Assembly: GCA_963707555.1 (NCBI GenBank)
Contig: CAVPQM010000020.1
Span: 62,001 to 126,000 of the forward strand
Origin: JAFAFN01 sp963707555
GTDB lineage: Bacteria; Actinomycetota; Acidimicrobiia; Acidimicrobiales; Microtrichaceae
Reading direction: 5' to 3'
Length of the DNA: 64,000 nucleotides
Shown: piece after piece, positions 31,729 to 41,754 of the stretch
Layout: each line of letters begins with the position of its first letter
How positions within the stretch are numbered: the stretch's first letter is position 1
The notes under the pieces: model-generated
Database searches by the model: none
What the model saw: only the letters and a program-made list of their open reading frames with translations
Told to the model about the DNA's origin: nothing
Translations under genes and position numbers: made by a program

Positions 31729-32192
31729 TGGCCGCGTACGACCCGAAGCGTCCCCGCCCGTCGGCGTCGACGCCGACCGACGATCCCGCACCGGTCGAGG
31801 CGTTGCTCGATCCGGCCACACCCGCACCGACCGAGTCTCCCGAGGCGCGGGTCGAGCCGGCCGACGCCGCTGGATCGGCCGACGCGGCTGGGCCGACCGA
31901 GTCGGACGCCGCTCCGGACGCTGTCGCTCCGGACGCTGTCGCTCCGGAGGGCACCTCCCCGGAGGTCACCGTCCCGGACGCAGCTCCCGTCGAGACGGAA
32001 CCCGACCCGACTCCCGGGATCGCGCTCAACGGCTCCTCGGGCACCGCGCCGCGGACGTCCAGCGAGGTGCCGGTGGCGCCGGCGCCCCGGACCGGCACGG
32101 CGAACCGGGCGGTCCTGATCGCCGCGGCCGTGTCATCCGTCGTGGCGTTGCTGGTGATCGTGCTGCTGGCACGCCGCCGCCGCCAGGACTGA
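31728..32192 (+). CDS. Pro/Ala/Glu-rich tail-anchored membrane protein coupled to parA
   Basis: The product is 154 aa. The ATG overlaps the parA stop by one base. Residues 1-125 are disordered and acidic (DPAPVEALLDPATPAPTESP, with repeats SDAAPDAVAPDAVAPEG), the end is a single membrane helix (RAVLIAAAVSSVVALLVIVLLARRRRQD) with a basic tail. There is no known domain. It may be the membrane adaptor or cargo link of the orphan ParA. The low complexity is partly due to 15-base duplications. Confidence 0.6.
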   Translation: MAAYDPKRPRPSASTPTDDPAPVEALLDPATPAPTESPEARVEPADAAGSADAAGPTESDAAPDAVAPDAVAPEGTSPEVTVPDAAPVETEPDPTPGIALNGSSGTAPRTSSEVPVAPAPRTGTANRAVLIAAAVSSVVALLVIVLLARRRRQD

Positions 32193-32411
32193 GTCCCCGC
32201 TCCTGCGACCGGGCGAGGTGTCCGTCGTCGCGCCCCCGCGGACGGACGCACGTGACGACTCGATCGCCTCAGGCTTGATCGGCGACCGTGGCTGCCGATC
32301 ATGACGGGGAGCTTCCGTTCATTGCGAATTCGTGACAAACTGCGCGGCTGTGTCACCGGCCGTCGGTACACAGTGCGTCACCACCCCCCCCACAGACGGC
32401 TGACGAACCAC

Positions 32412-33474
32412 ATGACCTCCTGCGATCCTGCGACAGACCTCCGATCGAACGAGTGCTGGCCCGATTCCCGGTCGGCGCCCGCCCGCACGTCCTCCGGCCG
32501 GGCCCGCCGTGGCCTGATGGCAGCGGCGGCCGTCGTCTGCGTGTTCGTGTCGCTCGTCGCTCCGGCGTCCAGCGCGCCCGATCCCGTCGCGACCGCCGAG
32601 GCCCGCCTGGCTGCGGCGACCGCGGATCGGGTCGAGGCAGATGCGACCGTCGCCGAGGTGCGCGCCCGCCGCCAGGCCGCCACCGAACGTCTCGCCGAGC
32701 TCGGCCACGCGGATGAGCAGCTGACCGAGGAGATCGCCCAGGCGCGTCGGGAGCTGCGCGAGTTCGCCGTCGCCGCCTACATCGACGGTGGTCAGGCCGC
32801 CATCTTCCGGTCGTCGCTCGACCCGGCGCAGGCCCAGGCACTCTCGTGGCAGGCGAACCTGTCGTTGGAGCAGTCGAGCTCCGCGGGTGACGCAGCATCC
32901 CGGTTCGCGGATCTCAAGGAGTCGAACGAGCCGGAGAAGGTCGACGCCGCCGAGGAGCTCGACCGTCTCGCCGTCGAGCTCCAGGCCGCCGAGTTCGACC
33001 AGATCCAGGCGGCCGCGTTCGAACGCGACGCAGAGTCCTCGCTCGCAGCGGCACGGGCGGCGCGTCAGGCCGCGCAGGAACGAGCAGCCCGCGAGCAGGC
33101 GGCCGCGGCCCGTGCGGCAGCGGCGCCGTCGTCGTCGGGAGGCGCCGGACGCTCCTCGTCCGCCGGCTCGTCGGGCGAGCGGCGCGGTCAGCGCGGCTCC
33201 CGCTCCTGCGCCGTCGAGCGGCGCGCTCGGCAACCCGACGCCGTCGGAATCGGCGACGCTCGCCAAGATCCGTCAGTGCGAGTCCCGGGGCAACTACTCG
33301 ATCGTGTCGCCGACCGGCCGCTACCGCGGTGCCTACCAGTTCGACCACACCACCTGGCGTGGGGTGGGCGGTTCCGGCGACCCAGCAGCGGCGTCACCCC
33401 AGGAACAGGACTACCGGGCGCTGCTCCTGCTGCGCCTGCGGGGCACCCGCCCCTGGCCGCACTGCGGCCGCTGA
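32412..33474 (+). CDS. Resuscitation-promoting-factor-like transglycosylase with coiled-coil N-terminus, frameshifted
   Basis: The corrected product is ~353 aa. A signal segment (GLMAAAAVVCVFVSLVAPASSA) precedes a long coiled coil (ARLAAATADRVEADATVAEV...). After a Ser/Ala linker the C-terminus has KIRQCESRGNYSIVSPTGRYRGAYQFDHTTWRGVGG...PWPHCGR, the Rpf fold with catalytic Glu in QCES and flanking cysteines. It would cleave glycan strands outside the cell. An extra base near 33177 separates the two parts; removing it gives a continuous protein. The start could also be ATG 32517. Confidence 0.78.
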
Positions 33475-33554
33475 GGCCACCTGCGGTTTTCCCGGTCACG
33501 GCGGCCCACGGCTAGGGTCGGCACGTCTATGACTGGTCGAGACAGAGGAACGCT

Positions 33555-35739
33555 GTGAACGTTCGATTCCGCTTGCCGATCCTGGTCACCGCTGTAGCGC
33601 TCATGGCGCTGGCGTGTGCGCCGGACGAGGTCACGAAACCCGCCTTCACCGGTGACATCGCCTCCGGCAATCCGCCGGCGGAAGAGGCCGAGGCCGCATC
33701 CATCTCGGGCGATGCGCCCGACGCGACCCCGCTGACCGCCGAGCAGGAGTCCCAGCTCCAGGCAGCGCTCGAGGTCAACGCCGAGGGCTGCGAGATCTAC
33801 AGCAGCCGCAGCTGCCTGCTGCCGTTCCCGAGCGACATGTACACCGTCGAGGACAACTCCACCGGCACCGGCCGTCGTGTGGACCTGCCGACCGGGCTGC
33901 TCGCCAACGTCGACGGCGTCACCTTCGACCCGACGCAGTGGAACCTCAACGACGGCTTCTCGCCCTCGACGCCGATCCTGGTGCACGTGCCGGGGCTGAA
34001 CTTCGACCAGACCGCGTTCCCGAACGAGGGCGACATCGGCAGGTCGATCACCTCGGAGTCTGCCAGCGTCATCGTCGATCTCGACACGGGCCAGCTCGTG
34101 CCCGCACTGGGCCGAGATGGACTCCCGCGCCACCAGCGACCAGGACCGCGCGCTGATCCTCCGTCCGGCGATCTCGCTGATCGAGACCCACCGCTTCGCC
34201 ATCGCGCTGCGCGACCTGCGCGGCTCGGCCGGCCAGGTGCTCGAGGCGCCGATCACCTTCCGCGTCCTGCGCGACAACAACACGGTCACCGAACCGCGGC
34301 TGCTCGACCGGCGCGCCACGTTCGAGCCGATCTTCCAGGAGCTCGCCACCGCGGGTGTCAACCGCTCCGACCTCTACCTCTCGTGGCACTTCACGGTCGC
34401 CTCGGCGGACTCGCTCGCCGGCCGAGCGCTCTCCATGCGTGACGACGCCTTCGGTCGTCTCAACGGCAAGGCGCCCGAGTTCGAGGTCACCGAGACCGAC
34501 ACCGAGGATCTCCGTCCCGGGATCGACAAGGTCGTCAAGGGCACCTTCGAGGTCCCGCTCTACCTCGACGAGGGCGGCGTGCCCGGCTCGAGCATGACCT
34601 ACAGCATGGCGACGGGCCGTCCGGTCGCCGCAGGTACCTACACCGCGTCGTTCACCTGCTCGGTGCCCAGCGAGGGCATCGAGAACGGCGAGTCGACTCC
34701 GGTCGTCTACGGCCACGGCCTGCTGGGCTCCTCGAACGAAGCGGCGTCGAGCCAGGTCCAGGAGACCGCTGCCAAGAACAACGCGCTCTACTGCGCGACC
34801 AACTGGATCGGCATGTCCAACGAGGACATCAGCTACGCCGTCGAGGCGCTGAGCGACATCAGCAAGTTCCCGCCGGTCGCCGACCGCCTGCAGCAGAGCC
34901 TGATCAACACCCTGTACCTCGGCCGTCTGATGATCCACCTGGACGGCCTGGGCAGCGCGCCGGAGTTCCAGACGACCTCCGGTGCGAACATGATCAACAC
35001 CGAGTCGGCGTACTTCGACGGCAACAGCCAGGGCGCCATCATGGGCGGCGCGGTGACCGCGATCGCCCAGGACTGGACCAAGGCATCGCTCGGCGTCGGT
35101 GGCATGAACTACTCGACGCTGCTCAACCGCAGCGTCGACTTCGACGAGTACGCAGTGGTGCTGCGTGGCGCCTACCCGAACGCCCTCGACCAGCAGCTCG
35201 TCTTCGGCCTGCTGCAGATGCTCTGGGACCGTGGCGAGACCAGCGGGTACGTCCAGCACCTGACCGACCGCGTGTACGAGCTGACCCCGCCGAAGGACAT
35301 CCTCATGACCGTCGCGTTCGGCGATCACCAGGTGGCCCCGATCACGGCGCAGAACATCGCCCGCACGCTCAAGATCCCCGTGTACCAGCCGGAGCTCGCC
35401 CAGGACGCCGACTACGTGCCGGAGCCCTTCTGGAACCTGAGCGGCATCTCGAAGTTCCCGCTCGACGGCTCCGCGCTCTACTTCTGGGACGCCGGCACGC
35501 TGCCCCCGCCGCTCGGCAACATCACGCCGATCATGGGTGAGCAGTGGATCGCGGACTGCACCGGCGCCAACGCCGGCAACGAGGACAGCCCCGAGTGCGC
35601 CGACCCGCACGAGGACCCGCGTCGCCAGCCACAGGTGATCGCCCAGAAGAAGGCCTTCTTCCAGGTCGACGGCACCATCACCAACGTGTGCCACGACGAG
35701 CCGTGCGAGGCGAAGCCCCGCGACGACTTCGACTACTGA
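33555..35739 (+). CDS. Lipase-like alpha/beta-hydrolase lipoprotein (bacterial lipase N-terminal family), frameshifted
   Basis: The corrected product is ~727 aa from GTG 33555 (agagga upstream). A lipobox (ALMALAC-APDE) makes it a lipoprotein. The N-terminal domain has CLLPFPSDMYTVEDNSTGTGRRVDLP, then a hydrolase domain: VVYGHGLLGSSNEAASS (oxyanion region), nucleophile in YFDGNSQGAIMGG, and later FGDHQVAP (acid/His region). The end has paired cysteines. The frame shifts by +1 near 34102; the two halves fit after removal. The protein at 37188 is a clear paralogue. It is probably a secreted esterase or lipase. Confidence 0.75.
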
Positions 35740-35764
35740 CCGCGCCGAGGGACTGAGGCAACAC

Positions 35765-36487
35765 GTGACCGAGCAGACGACGAACGACGGTCCCGCCACG
35801 CTCTCCCACGACGGGGACGTGGCCACGATCCAGCTCGACGACGGCAAGGCGAACGCGCTGAGCCACGCCATGCTCGACGGGATCGAAGAGGCCCTCGATC
35901 AGGTCGAGGCGAGTGACGCCAAGGCCGTCGTCCTCATCGGTCGTGAGGGCAAGTTCTCCGCCGGGTTCGACCTGAAGGTCATGACCAGCGGTCCCGAGCA
36001 GGCACGCGACCTGCTCGGCCGTGGTGCGGAGCTCGGCCTGCGGCTCTACGAGTTCCCCCTGCCCGTCGTCTTCGGCGTGACGGGCCATGCGCTGGCCATG
36101 GGCGGCATCCTGCTGGCATGCGCCGACGTGCGCGTCGGTGCCGAGGGCGCCTTCAAGATCGGTCTGCCCGAGGTCCGCATCGGCATGCCCGTACCGGCCT
36201 TCGCCGTCGAGCTCTGCCGCGACCGGGTCAGCCCTCAGTGGTTCACCCGGTCGGTCCAACTCGCCGCCTCGCTCGATCCCGCCCAGGCGCTCGAGGCGGG
36301 GTTCCTCGACGAGGTCGTCGCCCCCGATCAGGTCGCGTCACGCGTCGCCGAGGTCGCTGCGGAGCTCGCCGAGGCGCTCCACCCTGCGCCGTTCCGGCTC
36401 ACCCGGCACACGGTCCGTGGTGCGCTCGCCGAGCAGCTGCGCGCCGCCCTCGCGGACGACCTGGCGGCCTTCGAGGTCTCGAGCTGA
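35765..36487 (+). CDS. Enoyl-CoA hydratase/isomerase family protein (crotonase)
   Basis: The product is 240 aa from a GTG. Crotonase motifs: GREGKFSAGFDLKVM (oxyanion hole), FGVTGHALAMGGILLACADVRVGAEGAFKIGLPEVRIGM (second oxyanion glycine) and EAGFLDEVVAPDQV. The usual catalytic Glu positions are not both obvious, so it may be a hydrolase-like or isomerase member. Being adjacent to a lipase-like gene, it might be co-transcribed and act on released acyl chains. Confidence 0.82.
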   Translation: MTEQTTNDGPATLSHDGDVATIQLDDGKANALSHAMLDGIEEALDQVEASDAKAVVLIGREGKFSAGFDLKVMTSGPEQARDLLGRGAELGLRLYEFPLPVVFGVTGHALAMGGILLACADVRVGAEGAFKIGLPEVRIGMPVPAFAVELCRDRVSPQWFTRSVQLAASLDPAQALEAGFLDEVVAPDQVASRVAEVAAELAEALHPAPFRLTRHTVRGALAEQLRAALADDLAAFEVSS

Positions 36488-36585
36488 AGCTCCGCTCCCG
36501 AGCGCTGATCGCCCGGGGTCGCGAGTGTCAGAGACTCATGTCGCACCGGGTAGCGTGGTGTTGCACGCACTCCCGGAGGTAGGAC

Positions 36586-37050
36586 ATGGGCTTCCTCGAC
36601 AAGGCCAAGGGACTCGCCGACCAGGCGATCGCCAAGGCCGACGAAGCAATGAACAGCGCGACCAGCTCGGCTGGGTCGCCCAAGCAGGCCGACGCCTACC
36701 TGCGCGATCTCGGCTCGCTCGCGTATCTCGAGTCGACGGGCCGCGCGCCCGCCGACATCGATGTTCAGCGCGAGCGGTGCACCACGGGCCTCGGTCAGCT
36801 CGAGTCGCAGGGGCCGATCAACTTCGCGATGACCTCGGTCGCGCCGCCGCCTCCCGGTGCTGCCGGCGCGCCGCCGCCTCCCGGCGCCGCGGCGACAGCT
36901 GCAGCGGCTCCGCCGCCTCCCGGCGCGGTCGCACCCCCGCCGCCGTCGGCCGGTGACCAGGCCGTGGCGCCGCCGCCTCCGCCCGCCGCGGTCGCTCCTC
37001 CGCCTCCGCCCGGCGCGGTCGCTCCTCCGCCGCCCCCGGCCGGAGGCTGA
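36586..37050 (+). CDS. Proline-rich small protein, unknown function
   Basis: The product is 154 aa; the ATG has ggaggt upstream and a TAGCGT -10 box at 36552-36557. The N-terminal helix MGFLDKAKGLADQAIAKADEAM resembles the start of Rv0909-type antitoxin-like proteins, but the rest differs and no toxin gene is adjacent. A short conserved-looking section (YLRDLGSLAYLESTGRAPADIDVQRERC) is followed by a low-complexity tail of APPPPGA-type repeats. It is probably cytosolic or membrane-peripheral; function unknown. Confidence 0.6.
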   Translation: MGFLDKAKGLADQAIAKADEAMNSATSSAGSPKQADAYLRDLGSLAYLESTGRAPADIDVQRERCTTGLGQLESQGPINFAMTSVAPPPPGAAGAPPPPGAAATAAAAPPPPGAVAPPPPSAGDQAVAPPPPPAAVAPPPPPGAVAPPPPPAGG

Positions 37051-37087
37051 GCCCCCGTCCGCGAGTGATCGCTGTCGGCGCAGTGCC

Positions 37088-37119
37088 CGTCATCCGATGA
37101 CAGCTGTCATCGGATGACG
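37088..37119. promoter_or_regulatory. Perfect 32-base palindrome upstream of the second lipase-like gene
   Basis: Each arm is CGTCATCCGATGACAG, without a spacer, and each arm is itself nearly self-complementary (TCATCCGATGA). It lies 37 bases after the proline-rich gene and 68 bases before the ATG at 37188. A TGTAACGT -10-like stretch follows at once (37121-37128). It can be an operator with two overlapping dyads or a terminator hairpin. Confidence 0.65.
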
Positions 37120-37187
37120 ATGTAACGTCGCGACAGCAGTGTGCGGGCGGGTCGTCGAGTCGACGACACGATGGCGAGGGGGACGAG

Positions 37188-39074
37188 ATGGACGACGGTG
37201 CGCGGACGGTCGGCAGGCGGGAGCGGCGCTCCGGGCGCCGAGGACTGATCGCAGTGCTGGCGGCGTCATCGGTGCTCGCTGCCGGATGCGCGCTCGTCGG
37301 GCCGAGCGGGCCGTCGGCTCCTCCGGTACGCCCCCCGGAACGGAGCTGCACCGTCGCAACGGTCCGGTCGTGCGCCCTGCCGTACCCGTCGAACGAGTTC
37401 ACGATCGCCGACGCCTCGACCGCGACCGGTCGCCGGGTCGTGATGCCGAACGACCTGATCGCCGCGGGCACGATCGCACAGCTCGGTCCGGGTGCAGGAC
37501 CGTCCGACGCCTTCGCTGATGCCGACGGGTTCGCGTCGCTCACCCCCGTGATCTTCGAGCTCGACCGATCCGTGGTGGCCGACTGGGTGCCCGACGACGG
37601 CGGCGACATCGTGTCGATCGTCGACGTGGCCACCGGAGCACCCGTCGAGGTGCGCGTCGAGGTTCCCGCCGAGGCGGCCCGCCACGGCGCACGCGACACG
37701 CTGGTGGTCGCGTGGCCCGTCACGAGGTTCGAGCCGGGGCACACCTACGTCGCCCGTCTCGGCCAGGGCCTGGTCGGAACGACCGGCGGCACACCGGCCC
37801 GCGCAGGCGGACTGGACGCTCCGTCGCCGTACGTCGACCAGCTCCGCAACCAGGTCGAGCGTCACGGGCTCGGCCCGTGGAACGACGTGGTGAGCGCCAC
37901 CATGTTCACCGTGCGCAGCGAGGCGAACGCCTCGTCCGAGCTCGACGAGATGACCGCCATCGCCCGGTCGGTCGACCACCCCATGCGGAACCTCGCGGTG
38001 CAGGCACCGTGGTTGATCAGCGACGCCTCGGCGGTCGTCACCGGCGAGGTCCGGATCTCCGACTTCCGTGACGAGCACGGGGTCGCCCGTGCCGCCAACG
38101 GTGCGACGGACCGGTGGATCCCCTTCCAACTGGTCCTGCCCGAACGCCCCGCCGGTGGTGCGGCAGGCGCCCCGGTGGTGATCTACGGACACGGCCTCAT
38201 CGCCGCCAAGGAGACGATGACCTTCGTCGCGAGCACCAACGCTGCGAAGGGTCTCGCGACGATCGGGATCGACGTGCCGAACCACGGCGGACGCCAGTAC
38301 GGCGGCCCTGACCAGGGTTACCTGCTCGAGCTCAACACGCCCGGGCGCTTCGGTCGCCTCGCGTCGATGCCGCTGCAGGGCATCGTCGACCACGTCTCGC
38401 TGCTCATGGCGGTGCAGGACCACCTCGGGGAGCTCCGGATCGACCTGCCCCCGGCGTTCGACGGGACGCCGCGCCGGGCGCCGAAGCTGGACACCACGCG
38501 GGTGCTCTACGAGGGCACGTCGATGGGTAGCGTGCTCGGCGCAGCGTTCACCGCGATGGCGCCCGAGCTCGACGGATCGTTCCTGCAGGTCGGCGGCACC
38601 GGCATCGCCGACATCATCTTCCACTCGCTGCTGTGGCCGTTGTTCATGAACGTCATCCCCGAGGCCGCCTCTCCCGGTGACGCGTACGCACTGATGGGTG
38701 CGGCGACGATGTTGATGGACCCGGCCGACAACGTGAACGTGGCCGGCCGGATCCGCGAGAACGGGACACCGACGTTCCTCGCCTACGGCGCCGGCGACGG
38801 CGTGGTGTCCAACCGAGCGAGCGATCGTCTGATCTCGCTGGTCGACCTCCCGCTCGTCGGTCCGCTCCTGTCGCCGATCGGAGTGCCACACCGCACGACC
38901 GGATCCGATGCGATGCCCGACGACGGGTGGGGCACCGCACAGTTCTGGCCGACCTGGTCGCCGGAGCTGGCCCCGTTCGCTGCCCACCTCGTGTTCGCCG
39001 ACGCTGGGTCCGAGCGCACCCTGCGGGAATGGCTCGACGGACGTCTCTCGGCCCTCGGTGTCGCACCGGCCTGA
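37188..39074 (+). CDS. Lipase-like alpha/beta-hydrolase lipoprotein, paralogue of the 33.5 kb gene
   Basis: The product is 628 aa. The signal peptide ends at a lipobox (ASSVLAAGC-ALVG). The N-terminal motif CALPYPSNEFTIADASTATGRRVVMP parallels that of its paralogue. The hydrolase core has VVIYGHGLIAAKETMT, nucleophile LYEGTSMGSVLGAAFT, and AYGAGDGVVSNRASD as a likely acid region, with His in IGVPHRTTG. It is a predicted extracellular esterase. The stop codon is embedded in a 22-base imperfect repeat. The 32-base palindrome probably controls it. Confidence 0.75.
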   Translation: MDDGARTVGRRERRSGRRGLIAVLAASSVLAAGCALVGPSGPSAPPVRPPERSCTVATVRSCALPYPSNEFTIADASTATGRRVVMPNDLIAAGTIAQLGPGAGPSDAFADADGFASLTPVIFELDRSVVADWVPDDGGDIVSIVDVATGAPVEVRVEVPAEAARHGARDTLVVAWPVTRFEPGHTYVARLGQGLVGTTGGTPARAGGLDAPSPYVDQLRNQVERHGLGPWNDVVSATMFTVRSEANASSELDEMTAIARSVDHPMRNLAVQAPWLISDASAVVTGEVRISDFRDEHGVARAANGATDRWIPFQLVLPERPAGGAAGAPVVIYGHGLIAAKETMTFVASTNAAKGLATIGIDVPNHGGRQYGGPDQGYLLELNTPGRFGRLASMPLQGIVDHVSLLMAVQDHLGELRIDLPPAFDGTPRRAPKLDTTRVLYEGTSMGSVLGAAFTAMAPELDGSFLQVGGTGIADIIFHSLLWPLFMNVIPEAASPGDAYALMGAATMLMDPADNVNVAGRIRENGTPTFLAYGAGDGVVSNRASDRLISLVDLPLVGPLLSPIGVPHRTTGSDAMPDDGWGTAQFWPTWSPELAPFAAHLVFADAGSERTLREWLDGRLSALGVAPA

Positions 39075-39118
39075 TGCCGGACCGTCGACCGGCGCGCTGA
39101 TGCCGGACCGGCGACCGG
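39071..39118. repeat. 22-base duplication spanning the stop of the second lipase-like gene
   Basis: The segment at 39071-39092 (CTGATGCCGGACCG-T-CGACCGG) recurs at 39097-39118 with a single mismatch. It includes the TGA stop. The 26-base period is not a multiple of three. Confidence 0.8.
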
Positions 39119-39125
39119 ACAGCCC

Positions 39126-39131
39126 TACCGT
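39126..39131 (+). promoter_or_regulatory. -10 box (TACCGT) of a leaderless ABC-F gene
   Basis: TACCGT ends 6 bases before GTG 39138, supporting that start over the GTG at 39132. Confidence 0.45.
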
Positions 39132-39137
39132 GTGGGG

Positions 39138-40966
39138 GTGATCCTCCTCGACGTCGACTCGGTCGCCGCGAGCCGCCCCGGGCGGCCGCTCTTCGCCGAT
39201 GTCTCCTTCACGATCTCGGACCAGGACCGACTGGGCATCGTCGGCCTGAACGGCTGCGGCAAGTCGACCCTGCTGCGCATCATCTCCGGCGAGGCCGGCC
39301 CCGAGTCCGGGACCGTCCGCCCGGGTCGCGACGTGCGCATCGCGATGCTCGATCAGGATCCCACGCTTCGAGGGTGTCTCGGTGCGTGAAGCCGTGATCG
39401 CCGGCCACGAAGAGGCCGAATGGGAGGCGGTGGCCGTCGCCGACCGGCTCGGCCTCGGTGCGTTGATGGACGCGCCGGTCGAGCAGCTCTCCGGCGGACA
39501 GCTCAAGCGGGTCGCGCTCGGCCGGGCGCTCGTCGCCGAGTCCGACCTGCTGATCCTCGACGAGCCGACCAACCACCTCGACATCGACGCGATCGCCTGG
39601 CTCGAGGACCGTCTCGCTGCGCACCGGGGCGGACTGGTGCTCGTCACCCACGACCGGCACTTCCTCGATCGCATCACCACACGGGTGCTCGAGCTCGACC
39701 GCGGAGCAGGCTACGTGCACGAGGGCGGCTACGGCGCCTATCTCGAGGGGCGAGCGCTGCGCGAGGAGCACGCAGCCAAGGCCGAGCAGACCCGCAAGAA
39801 CCTGGCCCGGACCGAGCTCGCCTGGCTGCGGCGCGGCGCACCCGCACGCACCTCGAAGCCCAAGGCGCGCATCGAGTCCGCCACGGCGATCGTCGACGGT
39901 CGTCCGCAGGCCGCTGCGCGTCAGGGCGACCTCCCGCTGCACGCGGGCACCCCACGGCTCGGCGACAAGGTCGTCGAGCTGCACGGCGTCGGCCACTCGT
40001 TCGACGGCTCCTCGCCGCTGTTCTCCCACGTCGACCTGCTGCTCGACAACCGCGAGCGCCTCGGGCATCGTCGGCATCAACGGCACCGGCAAGTCGACGC
40101 TGCTCGACATCATCGCCGGCCGCACCCGTCCGACCGAGGGACGCGTCGAGCTGGGGTCGACCGTACGCCTCGGCTACTACGACCAGCGAGGTCGGACCCT
40201 CGACCCGAACCAACGGGTCCGTGACGCGGTCACCGGTGGACACCGAGAGGCCGACTGGACCGACGCCGCGCTCATGGAGGCGTTCTGGTTCGACGGTGAT
40301 GCCCAGTGGGCGCCGATCGGATTGCTGTCCGGCGGCGAGCGACGTCGGTTGCAGCTGCTGCTCACCCTGGCCGAGCGGCCCAACGTGCTGCTGCTCGACG
40401 AGCCGACGAACGACCTCGATCTCGACACGCTGCGCCAGCTCGAGGACTTCCTCGACGACTGGCCCGGGGCGCTCGTGGTCGTCAGCCACGACCGGGCCTT
40501 CCTCGAACGAACGGTCGCGGACGTCATCGTGCTCGACGGCAGCGGCACCGCCGGGCGCCGTCCGGGGGGTTACGCGGCCTACGAGCAGGAGCGTCGAGAG
40601 CAGCGGGGCGGGGGGCGCAAGCTCGTCGCGGCCGGCGCAGGCCGCGAGACCTCGACCGACGGGAGCGGAGAGCCCGCCGGGCCCGACCGGACGAAGGCCA
40701 CCCGACGGCGTGGGCCTGCGAACGGGGGGCGGAGCCCGTCGACCCTCCGGCACGCGATCCGCACGGCCGAGAAGTCGATGGCGGCGTTGCAGGAGCGACG
40801 GGACATCGCACTCGAGGAGATGCTGGCCGCCGGCGGTTCGGGCGACCACGAGCGGATGAACGCACTCGGCGCCGATCTGGCAGCGGTCGAGGCCGAGCTC
40901 GCCACCGTCGAGGAGGGCTGGCTCGAGCTCGCCTCCGAGGTCGAGGAACGCGGGCTCACGCTGTGA
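39138..40966 (+). CDS. ABC-F family ATPase (Uup/EttA-like), frameshifted twice
   Basis: The corrected product is ~608 aa. Two ABC cassettes are present without membrane domains. Cassette 1: GLNGCGKSTLLRIISG, LSGGQLKRVALGRALV, LLILDEPTNHLDIDAI. Cassette 2: GINGTGKSTLLDIIAG, LSGGERRRLQLLLTLAE, LLLDEPTNDLDLDTLRQLE. The linker (LEGRALREEHAAKAEQTRKNLARTELAWLRRGA) and a C-terminal coiled coil complete the Uup-like layout. ABC-F proteins act on the ribosome or in DNA processing. Two single extra bases, near 39366 and 40064, break the frame; each sits in a conserved motif that is restored on removal. Confidence 0.88.
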
Positions 40967-41018
40967 GGCACCGGCGCGCGGAACCCACGGAATGTCGACC
41001 GGTACCATGGTGTTCACG

Positions 41019-41714
41019 ATGAGCGTGACTCCGAACACAACTCCTGCGAACTCGCCCTCCGAGGGGCCTGACCAGCCCGATGGCACCGGCGCGGTGGCCA
41101 CCGCCGCTCCCGAGCTCGTGCTGTCGGTCAGCGATGCAGCCATGGAGACCGTGCTCGGCATCCGCGGCGAGGAGCCCGATCCCTCGGCGCTCGGGCTGCG
41201 GGTCGAGGTCACCGGAGCGAACGGCACCGAGTACACCTACGACCTCTCCTTCGAGGAGCTCGCCAACGTCGGTGACGACCACCTGACCTACCAGGTGGGT
41301 GATCTGACCATCGCCGTGCCGCACGACTCGGTCGACAAGCTCCGCGGCGCAGAGCTCGACCTGCCGCGGTCGGCGGGACAGGGCGGGCTCGTCATCCGCA
41401 ACCCGAACCGGGCCAACCCGCTCGCCGGGGTCGAGGTCGAGCTGACCGGCGACATCGCCGAGAAGGTCACCCAGCTGCTCGAGGCGTCGATCAACCCGGC
41501 CCTCGCGTCCCACGGCGGGTTCACCACGCTGGTCGGCGTCGACGACGACAACAACGTGTACGTGACGATGGGTGGCGGCTGCCAGGGCTGCTCCGCCAGC
41601 GCGGCGACCCTGACCGCGGGGATCAAGACCTCGATCATGGAGGCGATCCCCGAGGTGCTCGACGTGATCGACGCCACCGACCACGCCGCCGGCGAGAACC
41701 CCTTCTACAGCTGA
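41019..41714 (+). CDS. HesB/IscA-NifU fusion Fe-S scaffold (NfuA-like)
   Basis: The product is 231 aa; the start is placed at ATG 41019, after a TACCAT -10 box (41003-41008). Residues ~35-125 form a HesB/IscA-like domain (LVLSVSDAAMETVLGIRGEEPDPSALGLRVEVTG), but the cysteines of active A-type carriers are missing. The C-terminal NifU domain has GGFTTLVGVDDDNNVYVTMGGGCQGCSASAATL with the CxxC site. This is the domain order of NfuA, which carries Fe-S clusters to apo-proteins and binds a cluster at the interface of a dimer. Confidence 0.88.
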   Translation: MSVTPNTTPANSPSEGPDQPDGTGAVATAAPELVLSVSDAAMETVLGIRGEEPDPSALGLRVEVTGANGTEYTYDLSFEELANVGDDHLTYQVGDLTIAVPHDSVDKLRGAELDLPRSAGQGGLVIRNPNRANPLAGVEVELTGDIAEKVTQLLEASINPALASHGGFTTLVGVDDDNNVYVTMGGGCQGCSASAATLTAGIKTSIMEAIPEVLDVIDATDHAAGENPFYS

Positions 41715-41754
41715 GCGTCCCCCGGGACGACCGGTAGGTCGGGTCCGTGCGTGC

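Noticed and set aside
32193..32411. Possible ydaO/yuaA (c-di-AMP) riboswitch before the Rpf-like gene
   Set aside because: Such riboswitches often precede actinobacterial rpf genes, but I could not find the conserved core here; only a run of nine C and possible promoter elements are visible.
36586..37050. Antitoxin of a toxin-antitoxin pair (start resembles Rv0909-like proteins)
   Set aside because: Similarity is limited to the first helix, the rest is different and Pro-rich, and no toxin gene is adjacent.
37266..39680. An 804-codon minus-strand open frame opposite the second lipase-like gene
   Set aside because: It is antisense to a protein with signal peptide and hydrolase motifs; its composition is that of a shadow frame.
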